NCBI GenBank assembly: GCA_030849805.1
Contig: JASANZ010002204.1
Span: 1 to 64,000, forward strand
Reading direction: 5' to 3'
DNA from: Sergeia podlipaevii
Lineage: Eukaryota > Euglenozoa > Kinetoplastea > Trypanosomatida > Trypanosomatidae
Length of the DNA: 64,000 nucleotides
Positions within the stretch are counted from its first letter, which is position 1. The number at the start of each line of letters is the position of its first letter. This document shows positions 18,810-32,300 of this stretch, in pieces. Made by a program: the position numbers and the translations under genes. The notes under the pieces are model-generated. The model was not told the origin of the DNA. It did not search any database and saw nothing but the letters and a program-made list of their open reading frames with translations.

Positions 18810-19337
18810 TTACTTCTTGGCCTTGCGGGCGGCGATGGCCTTCTGCATGCGCTTCTTGGCAGCAGGGGTGGAGTCCATCTTGGCAGCCTTCTTCTGGAGC
18901 TTCTTAAGCGCAACCTTGTGCCAGGAGACAGGGGAGGCGGCATCCTTCGCATCGAAGACCTTGCGAGTCCAGTGGGCACGAGAGCGCTTGGCAACGCGCA
19001 GCTGGTAGCGCTCAAAGTCGGTAGAGACGGCGAGGGCCTTCTTGGCCTCAATGCGAGAGGCAGTGCGGGTGGCGGCGTACTTCTCGAGGATCTTGGAAGA
19101 GGTGATGGTCTCCTTAAGGGCCTTGCTGCTGCAGTTGCGGGAGATGTCCACGCAGAACTTGAGGGGCTCAACGTTCTTCAGGTTCTGAACGTGGCGCCAC
19201 ATCTTGCGGTCCTCGGGGTTCTCCACGAGCACGCGGTTGCCATCGACGATGTCAACGATGATGGCAACGCGGTCCTGGCGGGGGCCACGGAGGATGCGGA
19301 CGAGACGGCCAGCGCGGATGTAGTTAGCCTGAACCAT
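18810..19337 (-). CDS. RPL14: 60S ribosomal protein L14 (eL14)
   Basis: A 175-aa protein beginning MVQANYIRAGRLVRILRGPR, the eL14 N-terminus with its KOW-like SH3 barrel (VAIIVDIVDGNRVLVENPE). A central helical region follows, and a Lys/Ala-rich basic tail (KKRMQKAIAARKAKK) of the kind that reaches into rRNA. It is a component of the large cytosolic ribosomal subunit. The open frame continues upstream to 19391, but the AG acceptor at 19360-19361 removes those codons, and family length supports this start. Codon use is strongly biased to G/C-ending codons compared with neighbours, as expected for a highly expressed gene. Confidence 0.97.
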   Translation of the reverse strand: MVQANYIRAGRLVRILRGPRQDRVAIIVDIVDGNRVLVENPEDRKMWRHVQNLKNVEPLKFCVDISRNCSSKALKETITSSKILEKYAATRTASRIEAKKALAVSTDFERYQLRVAKRSRAHWTRKVFDAKDAASPVSWHKVALKKLQKKAAKMDSTPAAKKRMQKAIAARKAKK

Positions 19338-20311
19338 TTTGTATGTCTGGATTGCGTGCCTACAAGTTATAGCAATTGAAAAAGTAATCAAAAAGTAAAT
19401 ATATAAGAAGGCAAAGAGAGCAATAGAAAAAGTCAGTTATGGAAAACAAAAAATAGGCGATAAGGAGAAGAGTGCACAATCAACGTGCTTGTGCGTCAAA
19501 GATGCAGCTGAATGCAAGGGAGGGAAAAAAAACATATATGAATATATCCGCTTCCTACAACTCCACTAAAGCGCGTATGCGCGCACACTTTTCATATTTA
19601 TATATCCTTTTTTTTGGTTTGATTGCAAAAGCAGATACGCTTGCATCAGTAGTGCTACACAGGTCTGCTCAGTGAAACTTCAAATACATCTGTTTATAAG
19701 GAAGGTGCACACCAAGCACACTTTACAAATAACACTAAGGCACTGTAATATGGAGATAAATAGAAACAACAACAACAAATTCTGGCTTACATAAAGATTT
19801 CAGGTTGCGTGCCTTTGTGTGCATTGACATACACACACATATGTATATCTCAACGCACTGCTCTATAGCGGCTATAGTATGCCGTGAATAATAAAAGTAA
19901 TAACAAAAGAAATAATGAACAATTCTGGAGGGAGGACCAAACGTAATAAGTAATATATGCCCCAGAATTCATAAATGTGATAGCGCAACCACAGTACTCA
20001 CCAAGTCACAGGTTCAAATCAAGCAACTACGGACGACCCCTCTCACACGGTCATTTCTCCTTGATTAAGCCGGTGCGCAAAATGCAAAAAAAAAAAAAAA
20101 AAAGTGCTGTCGCCCCTCCTCCTCCGCTTCTCGTTCAACACACACACAACAAAAAAAAAGAACAAGACGCGAGTTGCCGGCTCGGCCAGCCGGTGCCCCG
20201 CGCTGTGGAAGCAGTAAAAGAAATGGCAATACACTAGTGCACTCTGCACTGCTTGCATAGGAGAAACAAGGAGAAGTACGTCCAAATATCAACAACAACA
20301 AAAAAAAGTCA
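19338..20311. other. Intergenic spacer
   Basis: It holds the L14 leader, then about 900 bases of AT-rich DNA with an A-run at about 20085-20103 and another near 20150-20158. A tRNA-box-like GGTTCAAATC occurs near 20013-20022 but no tRNA folds around it. No gene is supported. Confidence 0.6.
19360..19361 (-). promoter_or_regulatory. Predicted spliced-leader acceptor AG for L14
   Basis: Sense-strand pyrimidine-rich DNA is followed by TTGTAG here, 22 bases before the L14 ATG. It lies downstream of the first ATG of the longer open frame, ruling that start out of the mature mRNA. Confidence 0.5.
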
Positions 20312-23300
20312 TCACTGGTCCAGTGCACACACGCAAGCGGCACCCTTGAGAAGCCAGTAGTCAGTGCTCTGCTCAGATGGCATCTCAACTGAGAGCACGT
20401 AGTTCGAGCTAGCACCTAAGGAGGAGATAACACCAGCGCGAATGGTCGTGCGATACAGTGGCACGGCGTGATAGTCCTGCGGCTTCTTGTGGTATGGCTC
20501 AGGTAGAAAGTGTACTATAGGCAGTGTAGAGTAGGGCTCGCCTGGGAGCGAGTCTGCCATAACGTGTCGCACGGAATCCCACCTCCAGGCATCAGTGAAG
20601 ATGCCATACACGTAGCACCCGCGCGATGGACCCGAGACCAGCCTGTCCACCTCCTTCTCAATCACCTCGTAGCTAAAGCCAAGTTTGTCCACGGAGACTC
20701 CCTCGGCACGCGCGAATGCCTGATAGGCACCAGTCATGAAGGCGCTAGGGTTGAAGAAGCCAGCCATCCAGAAAGCCTTGGGTTCACCCCGCTGCACCCA
20801 CGTCCTAATGAAAGTGATCTTCTCTAAGAATTCACGGTACCAAGCGCCTAGCGGCTTGAGAGAGGCATAAGACACGGAGCTCCACAGCTGTGGCACTTGA
20901 TCGGCGAGGAAGGAGGTGTACATGGCATCCAAGTCGGCGGAAAGAACGGTGAGACCCTGAAGTGCCTTCTGCATGTCCGCCAGCGTAGTACGTATGCGAG
21001 TGAGCAGCTTGTTGTACTTGACCAACTCGTGCGAGAGCACGGTAGACATGGAGTTGGGCAGACCATTTGCCAGTGTCGTAAAGCTGTTAGGCCCCGCTTC
21101 CTCCCGGGAAATGTTTGACGGCAACGTAGCCTCAAACTCCTTACACTTGCGACGCACCTCTTCTTCAGGCGAAGCGCCGCCGCCCGACTTGGAGCCCACG
21201 AGCCGTGGCTGGATGGACACGACTGTACTAAGCAGGTACTGTGAAGTCTGCAGCTGGTAGCGCAAGCTAGCGTTTTCGTGCATTCCAAACACCTCCGGCT
21301 CGTCCTGCAGAGACATGGAGGCAATGTGCTGCTTGGTCGCCTCCAGAGTGCCCTCGGGTGGTGCATAATACTTGCCGCTCTCGCTGAAGCGGTAGGCGTC
21401 ATCAAGAACAGGCGGGCACAAGTAGTTGCGCAAGATGGTCTGCAGCGTACCACGATCCTGTGGATCAGTGACACGACCACCGTAGTTAATTTGGCCGATG
21501 ATGTACTCGAGTGACTCCCACGGAATGGTCTCTTGCTCTTCAAAGAAGAGCCGCAGCCACTGTTTCGAGACGTGAAAGTCGGTATCATTCCACTCGTACT
21601 TGACGTTCCAGCCCAGTGGACCAAACTTCTTGCGCTCTAACACGACGGAGTGGAAGAAGCACAGCCCGTATAGCAGCTTCTTGAACGCCATCGGTTTTGA
21701 GCAGTCTCCTATTGCTTCTGTGGCACCAAAGGTCTCGTACTCCTGTGGGGTAAGGTCGTTGAAGCAGCGGATCATGTTCGCCTTGAGACCAGTCGGCGGC
21801 TCGTTCGTCAGCTTAAGGCTTGTCTGCAGGACAAAGATGGGGAAGAAGTCGGTTGGCATCGATGTAAGCCAAAGGCGGAAGCCGGGATTGGTGTCAGCAT
21901 CCGGAGCCTGCAGGCTCGCCACCTCTAGCTCCAAGTCAGGCATAAAACTCTTGGACAGATGGCAATTCTGCAGCATCGCCCAGGAGCCGCTCTTGCGACA
22001 CGACGCGATTAGTCTCTTTGCGTTCTCGCCTTGACCTTGACCCAGCGACACATATAGCAGCTCCTTGCCCTCAGCCTTGGCGAAGACCTGAAGGGCATCC
22101 ATTGGATCCGCTCCCTGTGAAAGAACAAAAATAATGGGCACGCTGACAGCACTGTCCTTGAGGGTGCTGACAAGATCGAAAGGCGGGGGCTCCATGTACT
22201 TCTGGCCCATGGCCCGCATCACGTAGTCCGACAGTGAAAAAAACAGCTTCTCCTCGCGCAGGCAGCGGATAAGCAGGATGCGCTGGAAGGGATTCAGCCG
22301 CTCTCCCCATCCACACGGCGGCATTGCCTGGTGCGGTGCGTCACACTGCGCGTACTCGCGCCACTCCTCTGCGTTCGCCTTGAAACTGGCGCCAAGCTCC
22401 GCGTACGCGGGGACTGTGCGCCACAGTGCCTCCGCCAGCTCCCATTGCTGACGGCTCATCCAGGACAGCTCTTCTGGCTTCTCGGGCAGCTCAGAGGCTA
22501 CTAGTGCGGAAGCACGCACGAAGTACTGCCACTCTGCCTCCGCGATGTCTCCACGCTGACGGGAGATGGACGTGCTGATGAGTAGCGACAGAATCGTCTT
22601 ATCCTTGTTGAAGAGGCCACGGCAAATCTGCTTATAAGTGGACTCCGTCACGCCGCTAATGACGGTGTTGAGGTGGTCCTGAAGCATAGCATCGTCCTCT
22701 TCCTTGAAACTGGCTGGTTTCTCAGTGGTCTCGATCTCGTTCTGCACGAGCTTCGTGAAGAACTGCAGTGAGTACTGGTACATGGGGTCTATGCGGGCTA
22801 TGTCGGCAAGCACGAAAAAGAGCACGGCCGCACGCACAGCGACGTCACGGTACTTCTCACGTGAGACGGAAATGACGTCCATCTTCTTCTTCGCCTCCTT
22901 CTGATTAGCACTGAGCACCTCCGCACTGGACTGTGCAGACTTAAGTTCCGTGATAAGCTCGCGGTCATCAAGAATGTTGCCCTTGGTGGACTGCAGTCTT
23001 TCAAGGATTTGTCCCTCAATCGCCTTGAGCTTCTTCTGGCCAGCCGCAATGCTTTCAATAATGCGGTTCTGCTCCTCTTCCATAGCGCGCTTTTCGATGG
23101 ACACCACCTCGCCCAGCATTTGATCCTCCAGTCCTTCGAGCGTGACGGTAAAGTTAAGCAGAGCGACGCGGGTGCTAATGTCTGGCAGGTAGTACGGGTT
23201 GGGCAGTTTGGTGCAGATAAAGAGACGGAAGTTGGGGTTGTAGTCAATAGGGCCTGACTGCGGGGTGAGTTGGATCTGAGGAGAGCCTCCCTCCACGGTA

Positions 23301-26300
23301 AAGATGCGCCGGGATAGCAGAGGATCCAACGCAGGATCGAGAGTCTCGCCGACATCGTCGATCACCACCACGCCACCAAGTCGGATTTGGGTCTCAAGAG
23401 TGCGCATCCACGTGGGCTCTGTAAACTTGATCACCTTCACGCCACCCTTATTCTTGTTGACGCCACCCACGCCGGCGTTGTGCTGGGCAAACTGCTGTGT
23501 CAACCACTTGACGCCCTGCTCCTGTGGGTCAATGAACAGCGGCCAGCGGCGCGGTGCAGCTGACAGCATGGCAATGATCGCGTTTTCCGTAGAGGTCTCG
23601 TCCGTTGGGAGCCCGTTGACCTGCCAGTTGAGTGTGTCGACAGGATCGCCCATGATGTTAATGAGAGTGGCGTCATCCACGTCAAGGCCACGCTCAGCTA
23701 TCTTTTCAGTCCACATGGTCATGATGCGCTTGCGGAAGAGCGGAGTGAAGGCACCAAAGTACGCCGCGCAGGCACTGGCAATAAAGGTTTGGATTGGCAA
23801 CTCAGCGAGCTGGCCGCGCAGCAGCTTAATGTTTTCAGTCCAACGGCTGCCTTCGCTCTTAAGAGAGCCAGATAACGTTTCTGCGTTCTCAAGGCGGGAG
23901 ATGCAGATCTTCAGGCCCGCCTCCAAGTCGTTCTTCTTCTTGAGACTGACCTCATAATTCTCCTCAAGTTCAGCCAGCTCCGTTTCCACCTCACGCAGCT
24001 GCTGCTGGGCGGCATGCAGCTTTGCGTTTGTCTCCGCCAAATGTTCCTCAGCTTCCTCCGCGGCCTGACGCATAGGCGCCACTTCCTTCACCACTTTAGA
24101 GTACTCATTCACAGCGTGCACCCACGCACAGAGACTGCCACAGGTCTGCGAACCCTTCGATGAGCAGATTTCAACCGTGAACTCTTCGTCGTTGATAAAC
24201 TTCTGCATCTTCTGCAGAACTACGGGCTTCACGTTGTCGGTCGGATAGTTGCGGATAAGATCAAGCAGTGGCCTGTGCGAGAGAAACTCCCTTGCGCCTT
24301 TCCAGTCTGTACTGCCGGACCACGCGCCGTTGAACTCCTTCGGGTCAAACATCACCATGCATGCCTGCGTCGTCTTGAGCACCGCAGAGGGTGGGTTGGA
24401 GAAGGAGCGGAGCTCATTAAGATCGCTAGCCTGAATGGTGTCTAAGGCAGCCTTCGCACGATCAATAATCGGTTTCGCTTCCGCCAGGCGACTATTCGCA
24501 GTCGCCGCAATCTTGGATGCCTCGCGCTGTTGAGAAACGGCGTTTTCCTGTACGGCTCTCACCTGCACCTGCACTTCTCCCGCCTTGGCCTGGCGCAACT
24601 TGAGGTCCGCCACCACCGCCTCTGTTTCTTGTGACGCCTTTTCAAGCTGTGGCCGCTTCACCTCAATCTCAATCTTCATCTTGGCAATCGTCTCGTCCGT
24701 CTCTCGCATCTTCTCCTTTCCATTCTCGACCTGCGCGAGCTGCTCCTCAATGGAGTTTCTGCGGATAGAGAAGAGACCCTTGTACATCTCGATAAACTCC
24801 AAGTACGACGTTGGGGTGATGTAGTAGCGCCTACGGAGCTCCTCCCAGTACTGCCGCGAGACTTCCGTGATGGATGAGTGCACGTCCACACAGACACCAG
24901 GGAGCCTATCGAGCAACTCCTGCGGCATCTTGCCCTCCATGTCACGCAGCAGCCGCTCTGCTACACCTTCAAGCGCCTCGCTGGGCCACTCGTCAAACCA
25001 GTCAATCGAGCAGCAGTTCGTGAGGGACGGAAACTGGCGGCAGCGCGTTCGGAACGTGTCGCCCACTGGTGACATACACAAGGTAACGTGCATGCTGTCC
25101 CGCACTCTCGAAATGAAGAAGCTGTACACATCATCGCGGCTGTTGATACCTTGCGCTTGGGCCGCCTCAAGGCACGCGTTAACACGCTTCTCCCTCTCCT
25201 CAGGGTTAAACAACGACGGCACCTCACCCGAATTGAGCATGTTATTCACGTCCTCTAGCATCGCCTCGTGCACAATCTGGTTGTCCGACAAGAGAAAAAT
25301 GCACGGCTTGTGCTGCACACCGGCATACGTGTAAAGCTCCAGTAAAAACTCGTGGAACTCATTCATGCTGTAACCCTTACCAACGGAAATCTCAAACACC
25401 TTACTGTTCGTTACATAGGCAGCGAGGCGTGTAAGAGACCGCTTACCAGAGCCACCAACACCAACAAGCAGCGCATTACCGCGTGGCTGTCTGAAGATGC
25501 GAATGATGCGCGCCAAGTGCTCACAGTGGTCCTTAAAGAAAACAAGATTCAGCTGAGGCATCTGCGCCCCTTCCTCTGGCTTCACCGACGACGCGGTGGC
25601 ATTGTAGTCGTCCTGGTACTCGTCAAAAAGCTGAGGAATGCGCTTGAAGTCTGTGGCCTCCTCGTACACCTTGTCTACTGCACCAAATCGCAAGAAGTCA
25701 CCCCAAACAATGGGCTCTCCTTCAAAGTACTCCTCGTGGCTGTGTGCGCCAGGCATGAGCCGCGAGATGCAGTCCATCATCAGCTCCTCCGTGAAGAAAC
25801 GACGATCCTCATTGGTGGCAAGTCGATCGTAGAAGCACCGCATGCACTCATGCACCCACAACCGCGTCATGACCTTGCTCTCGCGACACACACGAGGGAC
25901 AACTTGGGTCATGCCCTGAAACACCTTGGCCACATCTCGAAGATTGAAGGTGTAATGCGGTGTGGCGGGCCGCGGGCGAAGTCCGTCGCGCAGCTTGTTG
26001 AACACATCAACGGACGCAGAGACCAGCAGCTTAGACATGCCCTTGACCTCGTTGCTAAAGTTCTTGTTCTCCAGAAACCCACCAAGAATGCTATTGAAGA
26101 TGCGCTTCATGGAGTCATCCGTCAAGTTCGGAATCTGCAGCAGATGAAAGAGCCGCGTAAGACGCGGAGTGATGGGGTTGCGGCCACCTTCCGGAGGTCC
26201 ACAGGCGGCCACCACAGTGACATCCTGAACAAACTTCCAAAAGCCGGCAATTTTGCGGTCGTAGAAGCCGCCATTGCCCATAAGCTGCCGCAGCAGCTCA

Positions 26301-29300
26301 ATAGGCGGGGATGCGCCAAACACTTCGAGAGCAGGCATGTTCAAGTCATCAATAAAAAGCACAACACTCTTGCCGGGCGGCGCGCCAAGAATGTTCTTGC
26401 GTTTCTGCTTTAATTTTGTCTCAATCAGCTCCTGCGTACGCTCCGAGGAGGTTTGCGCGCTAAACTGGAAGGTAATGATGGCCAGCTGAAGTTCATCTCT
26501 ATTGCGCTGCAGGCAATCAGCCATAATAACGCTCTTACCCACGCCGGTTTGGCCGTTGAAGAGGAGTGGCTTTCCGCACTTGAGCAACGTCTTGGCAATA
26601 GTGCTATACCGAACTGTGTCCACAGTGGGGACGAGAATGTTGAAGAAGGGCGTTGCAGGATCGAATGCGTACTCCGGGACGCGCGACTCCCACGGCACAA
26701 ACAGCCGCGTCTTAAAGTCGACCACGTAGTCGTACACGCTGCCGCTGTTGGGGAAGCGAACAACTGTCTCCAGCACTGTGCGTGTCATTGTGTCGAAGCT
26801 CTCCATGCCAACCTGATCAACGTTGCCGCCAATAGACCAAATAAAGGAGAAAGCAAAGAGCGCGCCACACATCTCGTTGCGCTCGCGAAAGATGTTGTCG
26901 TCTGCAGGCACGATCGTCTCTCCTTGAGGGTCGGGCATCATGGAGACCATATTGACTCTCATGAGAGCAGTAAAGAGATCGCACATGGACTCTATGACAT
27001 TGATCTCGCCAGCGTTAATGAGGACCTTCTGCACGCGCAGCCACTCCAGGCCCTTGGGGACATACTGGTTAAATAGTGAGACAATAAAGTCCCGACACTG
27101 CCTCTGTGCGCCAGCCTTGGCAAGCTTCGTCTCTGACCATTTACCCACAATCGCATCCCACGGCAAATCATTGGCATCCACGTACACCATACCACAGCGC
27201 GACACGGTAGCAGGTGAAGCCACGGCCAGGTCAGCCACCTCAAAGAGCATGTGGATCGTGTCGGGGAGCTTGATACGCTCACCACTGTCCAAGCACAGAA
27301 GCTTCGAGTCATCCAAGACGGAGTTGAGAGACTCAATCCAAAGCGTGTCTACGGGGCCGTCAAACACGATCCAGCGGTGGTCATTGCTACCCTCTGAGTC
27401 CCTGACACACTCCTTGGCGATGGTGGCGAGCACACCGTCCTTCCACTCGTTCGTGTTCACATCCAACTGGCCATAGAGCTCGTGAAGAAAAACGGACTTG
27501 GGGTTCATGGTGAACTGGTGGACGGGGCGAGCCATGGTATTGGTGCTGCCAGCAGCTCCCATGCTAGTGAGAGCCTCAGCAATGCAGTTCCGCGTCTCAG
27601 TCTTTCCGGTGCCGGTGACACCAACAAGCATCACGCCGTGACGCACAATGAGCGTCTCATAAAACTGAATGCCCTTCTTCACCCACGCACCGGCATCAAC
27701 CAGCTTGCGAGTGTCCATCGATGCTTGCATGGCGGGGAGCAACTCGGTGTACGTCCGCTCAGGGAAGGAAACGCCAGGGAAGAGATCTTGCATGATACCA
27801 CGGAACAGGGGAAGGTCCTCTGCAACGAACTTGGGGACGTTCGAGTCGTTACATGCCACAATAAGCGTGAGATCCTCCTCGACATCTGGCTGGGAGCGCT
27901 TGAGATCGCCAGCCATGACAAGAATAGACTTGAGAGCACGCATACCGAAATCGTAGTGATCCTGTGGCGAAAGCTGCTCGGAGCTGAGCTTGTAAAGCTG
28001 GGTAATCTTGAGGGAAAGGTCCTTAGCGTTAGTGAAGCCCTCAGAATACAGAATTACTTCGGCAATCATGCGGAAATCTGGCGTCATGACGGCCACGGGT
28101 CGGAAGAGAATCTTCAGATTGTCCGGCAGCTCAGTACGGCCAGCGTAGCCGGGGTTCATCGTCACAAAAGCACCATACGTACCTCGCACACGCACATCAG
28201 GCGTACCCTGGAAGGTGAAGGTCTCCTTGGCGTTCTGCAACGCAAGTTTGATCTCCAGCAGTTGCGAGGCAATGACAGACAACACCTCAATGTTGATTCG
28301 ATTGAACTCATCCAGACATGCCCAGGCGCCGGTTTGAATAAGACCTGAAAAGAACTTCTCCATCATCTTGTAGGTAACGCCATCAGAGCAGTTGTACACG
28401 ATACACTGTCGAGCCAAGTTCTTTGCCAGATCCTTCACCGTCTCAGTCTTGCCAGTACCAGCCGGGCCAGAAGGGGAGGCGCCAAGGAACAGTTTCAGAG
28501 CACCCGTCACAGTCATGTAGATGCGATCTGTGAGAGGTGTAATAACTAGACGACCCTGAGCTCCAAGGTACTCGTATCCGTACACAAAGCGAGAGTTGTT
28601 CTGCCGGATAAAAATGTTGCCGTAGCCGTCCTCGTCCTTCTCCCAGTAGGCGCGCAACTGCTTCTGCCAGCCAAACTCCTTGGTTTCAATGACATTGTTG
28701 TCACACATTTCATCAACTAGGTCGCGTCCATGCACGTCAATGGTGATGATCGTGGACAAGAGAATACGCTGCAACTTTGTCAGCTTCCTAGCAGTAAGGC
28801 CTGCAAGCTCCTCCAGGGTGCGGTAGTTGGTCTGCTTGAGTTTCTCCATCAACACTGACGAGTTTGGCTTGTCGAGAGCCTCCTCAACGCTGCGAGTCCA
28901 CAACAGCTGCTCCATGATAAGCACAAGCATCACAGGGTGCTGGAACATCCACTTGCTGCGATCCCCGCGCTCTTCGTAGTCCTCTAGACATGTCTGCGCG
29001 TGCTTACGGAGCGTGTAAAACATCTCGCGCTCCAACATATCCATCCACTGCTCAACCGGGCCACGCGCCTTGACATTCTTGTTGATCAACTCTACCCGCT
29101 CGCCCTCCATTGACAGGAGGTGTGTGATGTCGTTGCTTTCAGTGAAGGCGAGCGACTTGATGCCGTCAAACATCTTGAGCATGTGTGGCATCATCAACTC
29201 TGGCGTCTTGACCTTGGCTAGAATGTCAAGCAGATCATCATTGCTAAGAAAGTAGTAACGCGGGAAGGCGCGGCGTTTCTCTTCGAGTTTCTTCTCCATG

Positions 29301-32300
29301 CTCGACAACACCTTCTCTAATTCGCGAATGTAGTTCTCAAGATCCAACTTGAGAGACTTGGGGGCTGAAGGCTCCGCCCCATCAAAGGACGGTGGATTGA
29401 TAAGTAAGCCGCGATATGCCGTGGGCAGCTCGTGGGCCTTGCGCATGAGGTCGCGGAAGAAGCGATCCGCCTTTTCAAACCGCTTGGCGTCATCCTTCCA
29501 CTGACTGCGGATCTCAGAGGATGAAAAGATGTTCTCAAGGTAAATCCAGTTGCGCTGCAGTTCCACCCACTTGTCAAGTGTCTCCTGCATGTACTTAAGG
29601 CGGTTCTCCCAGCGGTCCACCTGCGCTCTGAGAACGCCCTGGCAATACTTGCTAGAGCCAATAGTGGAGATGGCGATGAGAGAGTCATCTAACAACGCCG
29701 CTACATCTTCCACTGCAGCTCCAACCAGCGTGTACACATCCTTAATCTCCTTGTGGTTGTGGAACTGGAACTCCATTGCTGGCTTCGGGCCTCCACCGTT
29801 CCACATTGCGCTCACCTTGTCAATTTGCTGTTGAAGCTTGTCCTCCTCCGTGGCAGCCGCACTAATCGCGAGGATCTCCTCTCGATAGTTGAGAATGCTA
29901 TTCCCGAGGAGCATAGCAATGGTGAACTGGTTAGACCACTCAGCAAGCGATTTGCCGACGCCAGCGCTATCCTCAACGCGTCCAACCGCGTTGGAAATAC
30001 GAGTCACATGCTCGCTCTTGAGCTTTGGGTTCGTCATTGCCTGCAGGATAGGCATCAGCTGGCGCCACTCCTCCACCTTACTCTTCAGCTGTGGTACCGC
30101 CGCATTGCCAGCCAACTTGGACGAGACCTGCTTCACCGTCGTCGTGTACTTCTGCACAGTGTCTTGCAGTTCTGGCACATCAAGCTTGTCGAATGGCACT
30201 TCGCTCGCTTCTGTAACAAATACGTCCCAGTCTCTGATACTCGTCCATAGCCGCGCCTTGATGTTCACGTCATTGAGCATGTCCACCATTGTATCAACAG
30301 TTGTCTCCTCTGCGCCAATCTCAAGCTGGTAGCCGCGCAGCTCCTTCTCACGTGCAGAGATGCCTTCTGCCTCATTCTGAAGATCCGTCACATACGTGAT
30401 GACTTCGTCCACGTTAGCCTCGCCAGACATGACAATAGGCTGCCCGGCCTTGTCGTAAACCGCCTCGATGCGATGACGGAGTTGCTCCATCTCCTCTTCA
30501 ATCAAACGTGTGAAGAGGCGCTGTTGCGACTCCTTCCCGTCCTCGATCACCTGCATCATGGTGCGCAACTTGTCGAACTGCGGTCGTGTACCACTGCGGT
30601 ATGTCTCCTCATCGTCTTCGCTCACCTCAACCTTTTCCTCCATAAGAAGAGAGAAAAGCTCTCTAATAAAGTCGTATGAGGCAGAAAAGTTGTCAAAGTC
30701 AGCTTCAAGATCGCGGTAGTACTTCAAGTATTCGACGTACCGCTCCACAATCTTCGGGGTTGCGCAGAGGTACGTGTTGTGTTTTTGCAGGTCAGCCAAG
30801 AGTATCTCGTTCTGGCGGTGAGCAATAAGAGGGAGAATGCGATGAAAAGCCTCAAGGCACGAAACTGGGCTCGGTGCAAAGAACTCGCGCAGAGCCTCGG
30901 TGTACACAGTGACGAGGCCAACATCCTTGCTGCTGGGGATCTTGCTTGAGATGGACTCCGTCTGGCTCTTGTAGAGTGCGAGACGCTCGCGGAAGAAATC
31001 AATGCTGTCACTTCGGTGTAAGATCGCATCGGTGTCCAACTTTGAGTTACTGATGTACATATCCCTGTAGGTGTCGAAACTGTGTGCGTACCGGTCCACG
31101 TCCGCAAACGCGTGAACAAGGCTTTCGCGAATAGAGGCCATGTTCTCCTTGTAAAGGTCCTCGGAGACGACCATTTCCGCCACGTCCGGACCAGAGCCTG
31201 GCTCCGGCTGCCCATCCTCCACATTGTCCGTGTACACCTTGAAAGCATCCATAGATACCAACCGCGGCACACCTCCAACGGTGCGTACATAATCCCTGAT
31301 GATGTCTTCGACTGACTCCATCACCTGCACTTGCGAAGGCGACACCTCAATGCACTGATCGCGCTCGCTATAAAGCACCTCAACACTCAGCAGAGGACCG
31401 TGAAATGCACTGTCACCAGCTGCAGGAGCGCGCTTGTCCTTGTGCCCCTGTGGCTTGCCATGAGCACTAACAATAATTGGAGATGTAAACTCCTCTTGTC
31501 TTGGGTAGCGCACGTCATGCCGCACGTTCTCAATTGCCTTCTCCGCAAGACGTGTTAAGCAGGTAATGACAAGGTAGTCACAGAGCTTGATAAAGCACGT
31601 GAGACGCTTGCAAGTGGCTTTGCGCTGGGTCACCTCAATGTACGATGGCTGCTGTTGTGTGCCTAGCTCTCGCACATCCACGATCTTCTTGCGACGCCTG
31701 TCGTCATCCTCGCGCATCACATTAAGTCTCTCACGCTCAATCTGTGCGGTCAGCATCGCTGCCTTGCATGCGTGCTCGACGTGATCCCGAATGCTCTTCA
31801 TCATGCGCTCAAGACGGGTGCGCTGCGTGTTGAGATGGTTGTTGAGGACATTGCAGAATCCCTCGAGCGTGTGCGTCTCAGTGGCAGGGAGGTAGAGGTT
31901 GTTGTTGGCGTAGAACTCAAGGCAGATCGTGCGAACCGCCTGCAGCGCGCCAGATAGATTGGGGTGAACGTGGAAGAGATTCTTGGTGAGGTAGTTGCGG
32001 CTGTTCGTCATGGCATGCTTACGCACCAACGCCCGCCAGAGAAGAAAACTACGCCACTTCTTGTATTCACGGAAGACTGGCAGTTCGCTGATCTGCCGAA
32101 AGATGCGGCACTCGCGCTCCCACGTGGGCAGTTCAATAAACTCGGCACTGTCACGTGTGAACTGAGTAACGCCTGCAGAGCTGACAGTATAATACTGGTC
32201 AGGGTTCACGTCCTTGTGCGTGACCACATGCAAGTCGTAGGGGTTGAATTGATCTCGAATGCCCCGCGGACGCATCACCATGTAGGCAAACTCATTGGGC

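Noticed and set aside
19338..19391. Upstream extension of ribosomal protein L14 with 18 extra residues
   Set aside because: The AG acceptor at 19360-19361 lies inside it, and the family starts at MVQANY.
20000..20040. GGTTCAAATC, like a tRNA B box
   Set aside because: The flanking bases do not pair as a T-arm and no A box, acceptor stem or anticodon arm can be built around it.
25352..26413. A 353-aa open frame on the plus strand
   Set aside because: It is exactly antisense to the dynein motor domain, and its sequence resembles no family. Biased codons of the real gene leave the opposite strand open.
27482..28348. A 288-aa open frame on the plus strand
   Set aside because: It is antisense to dynein AAA1-AAA2, for the same reason; no other gene in the window is on the plus strand.
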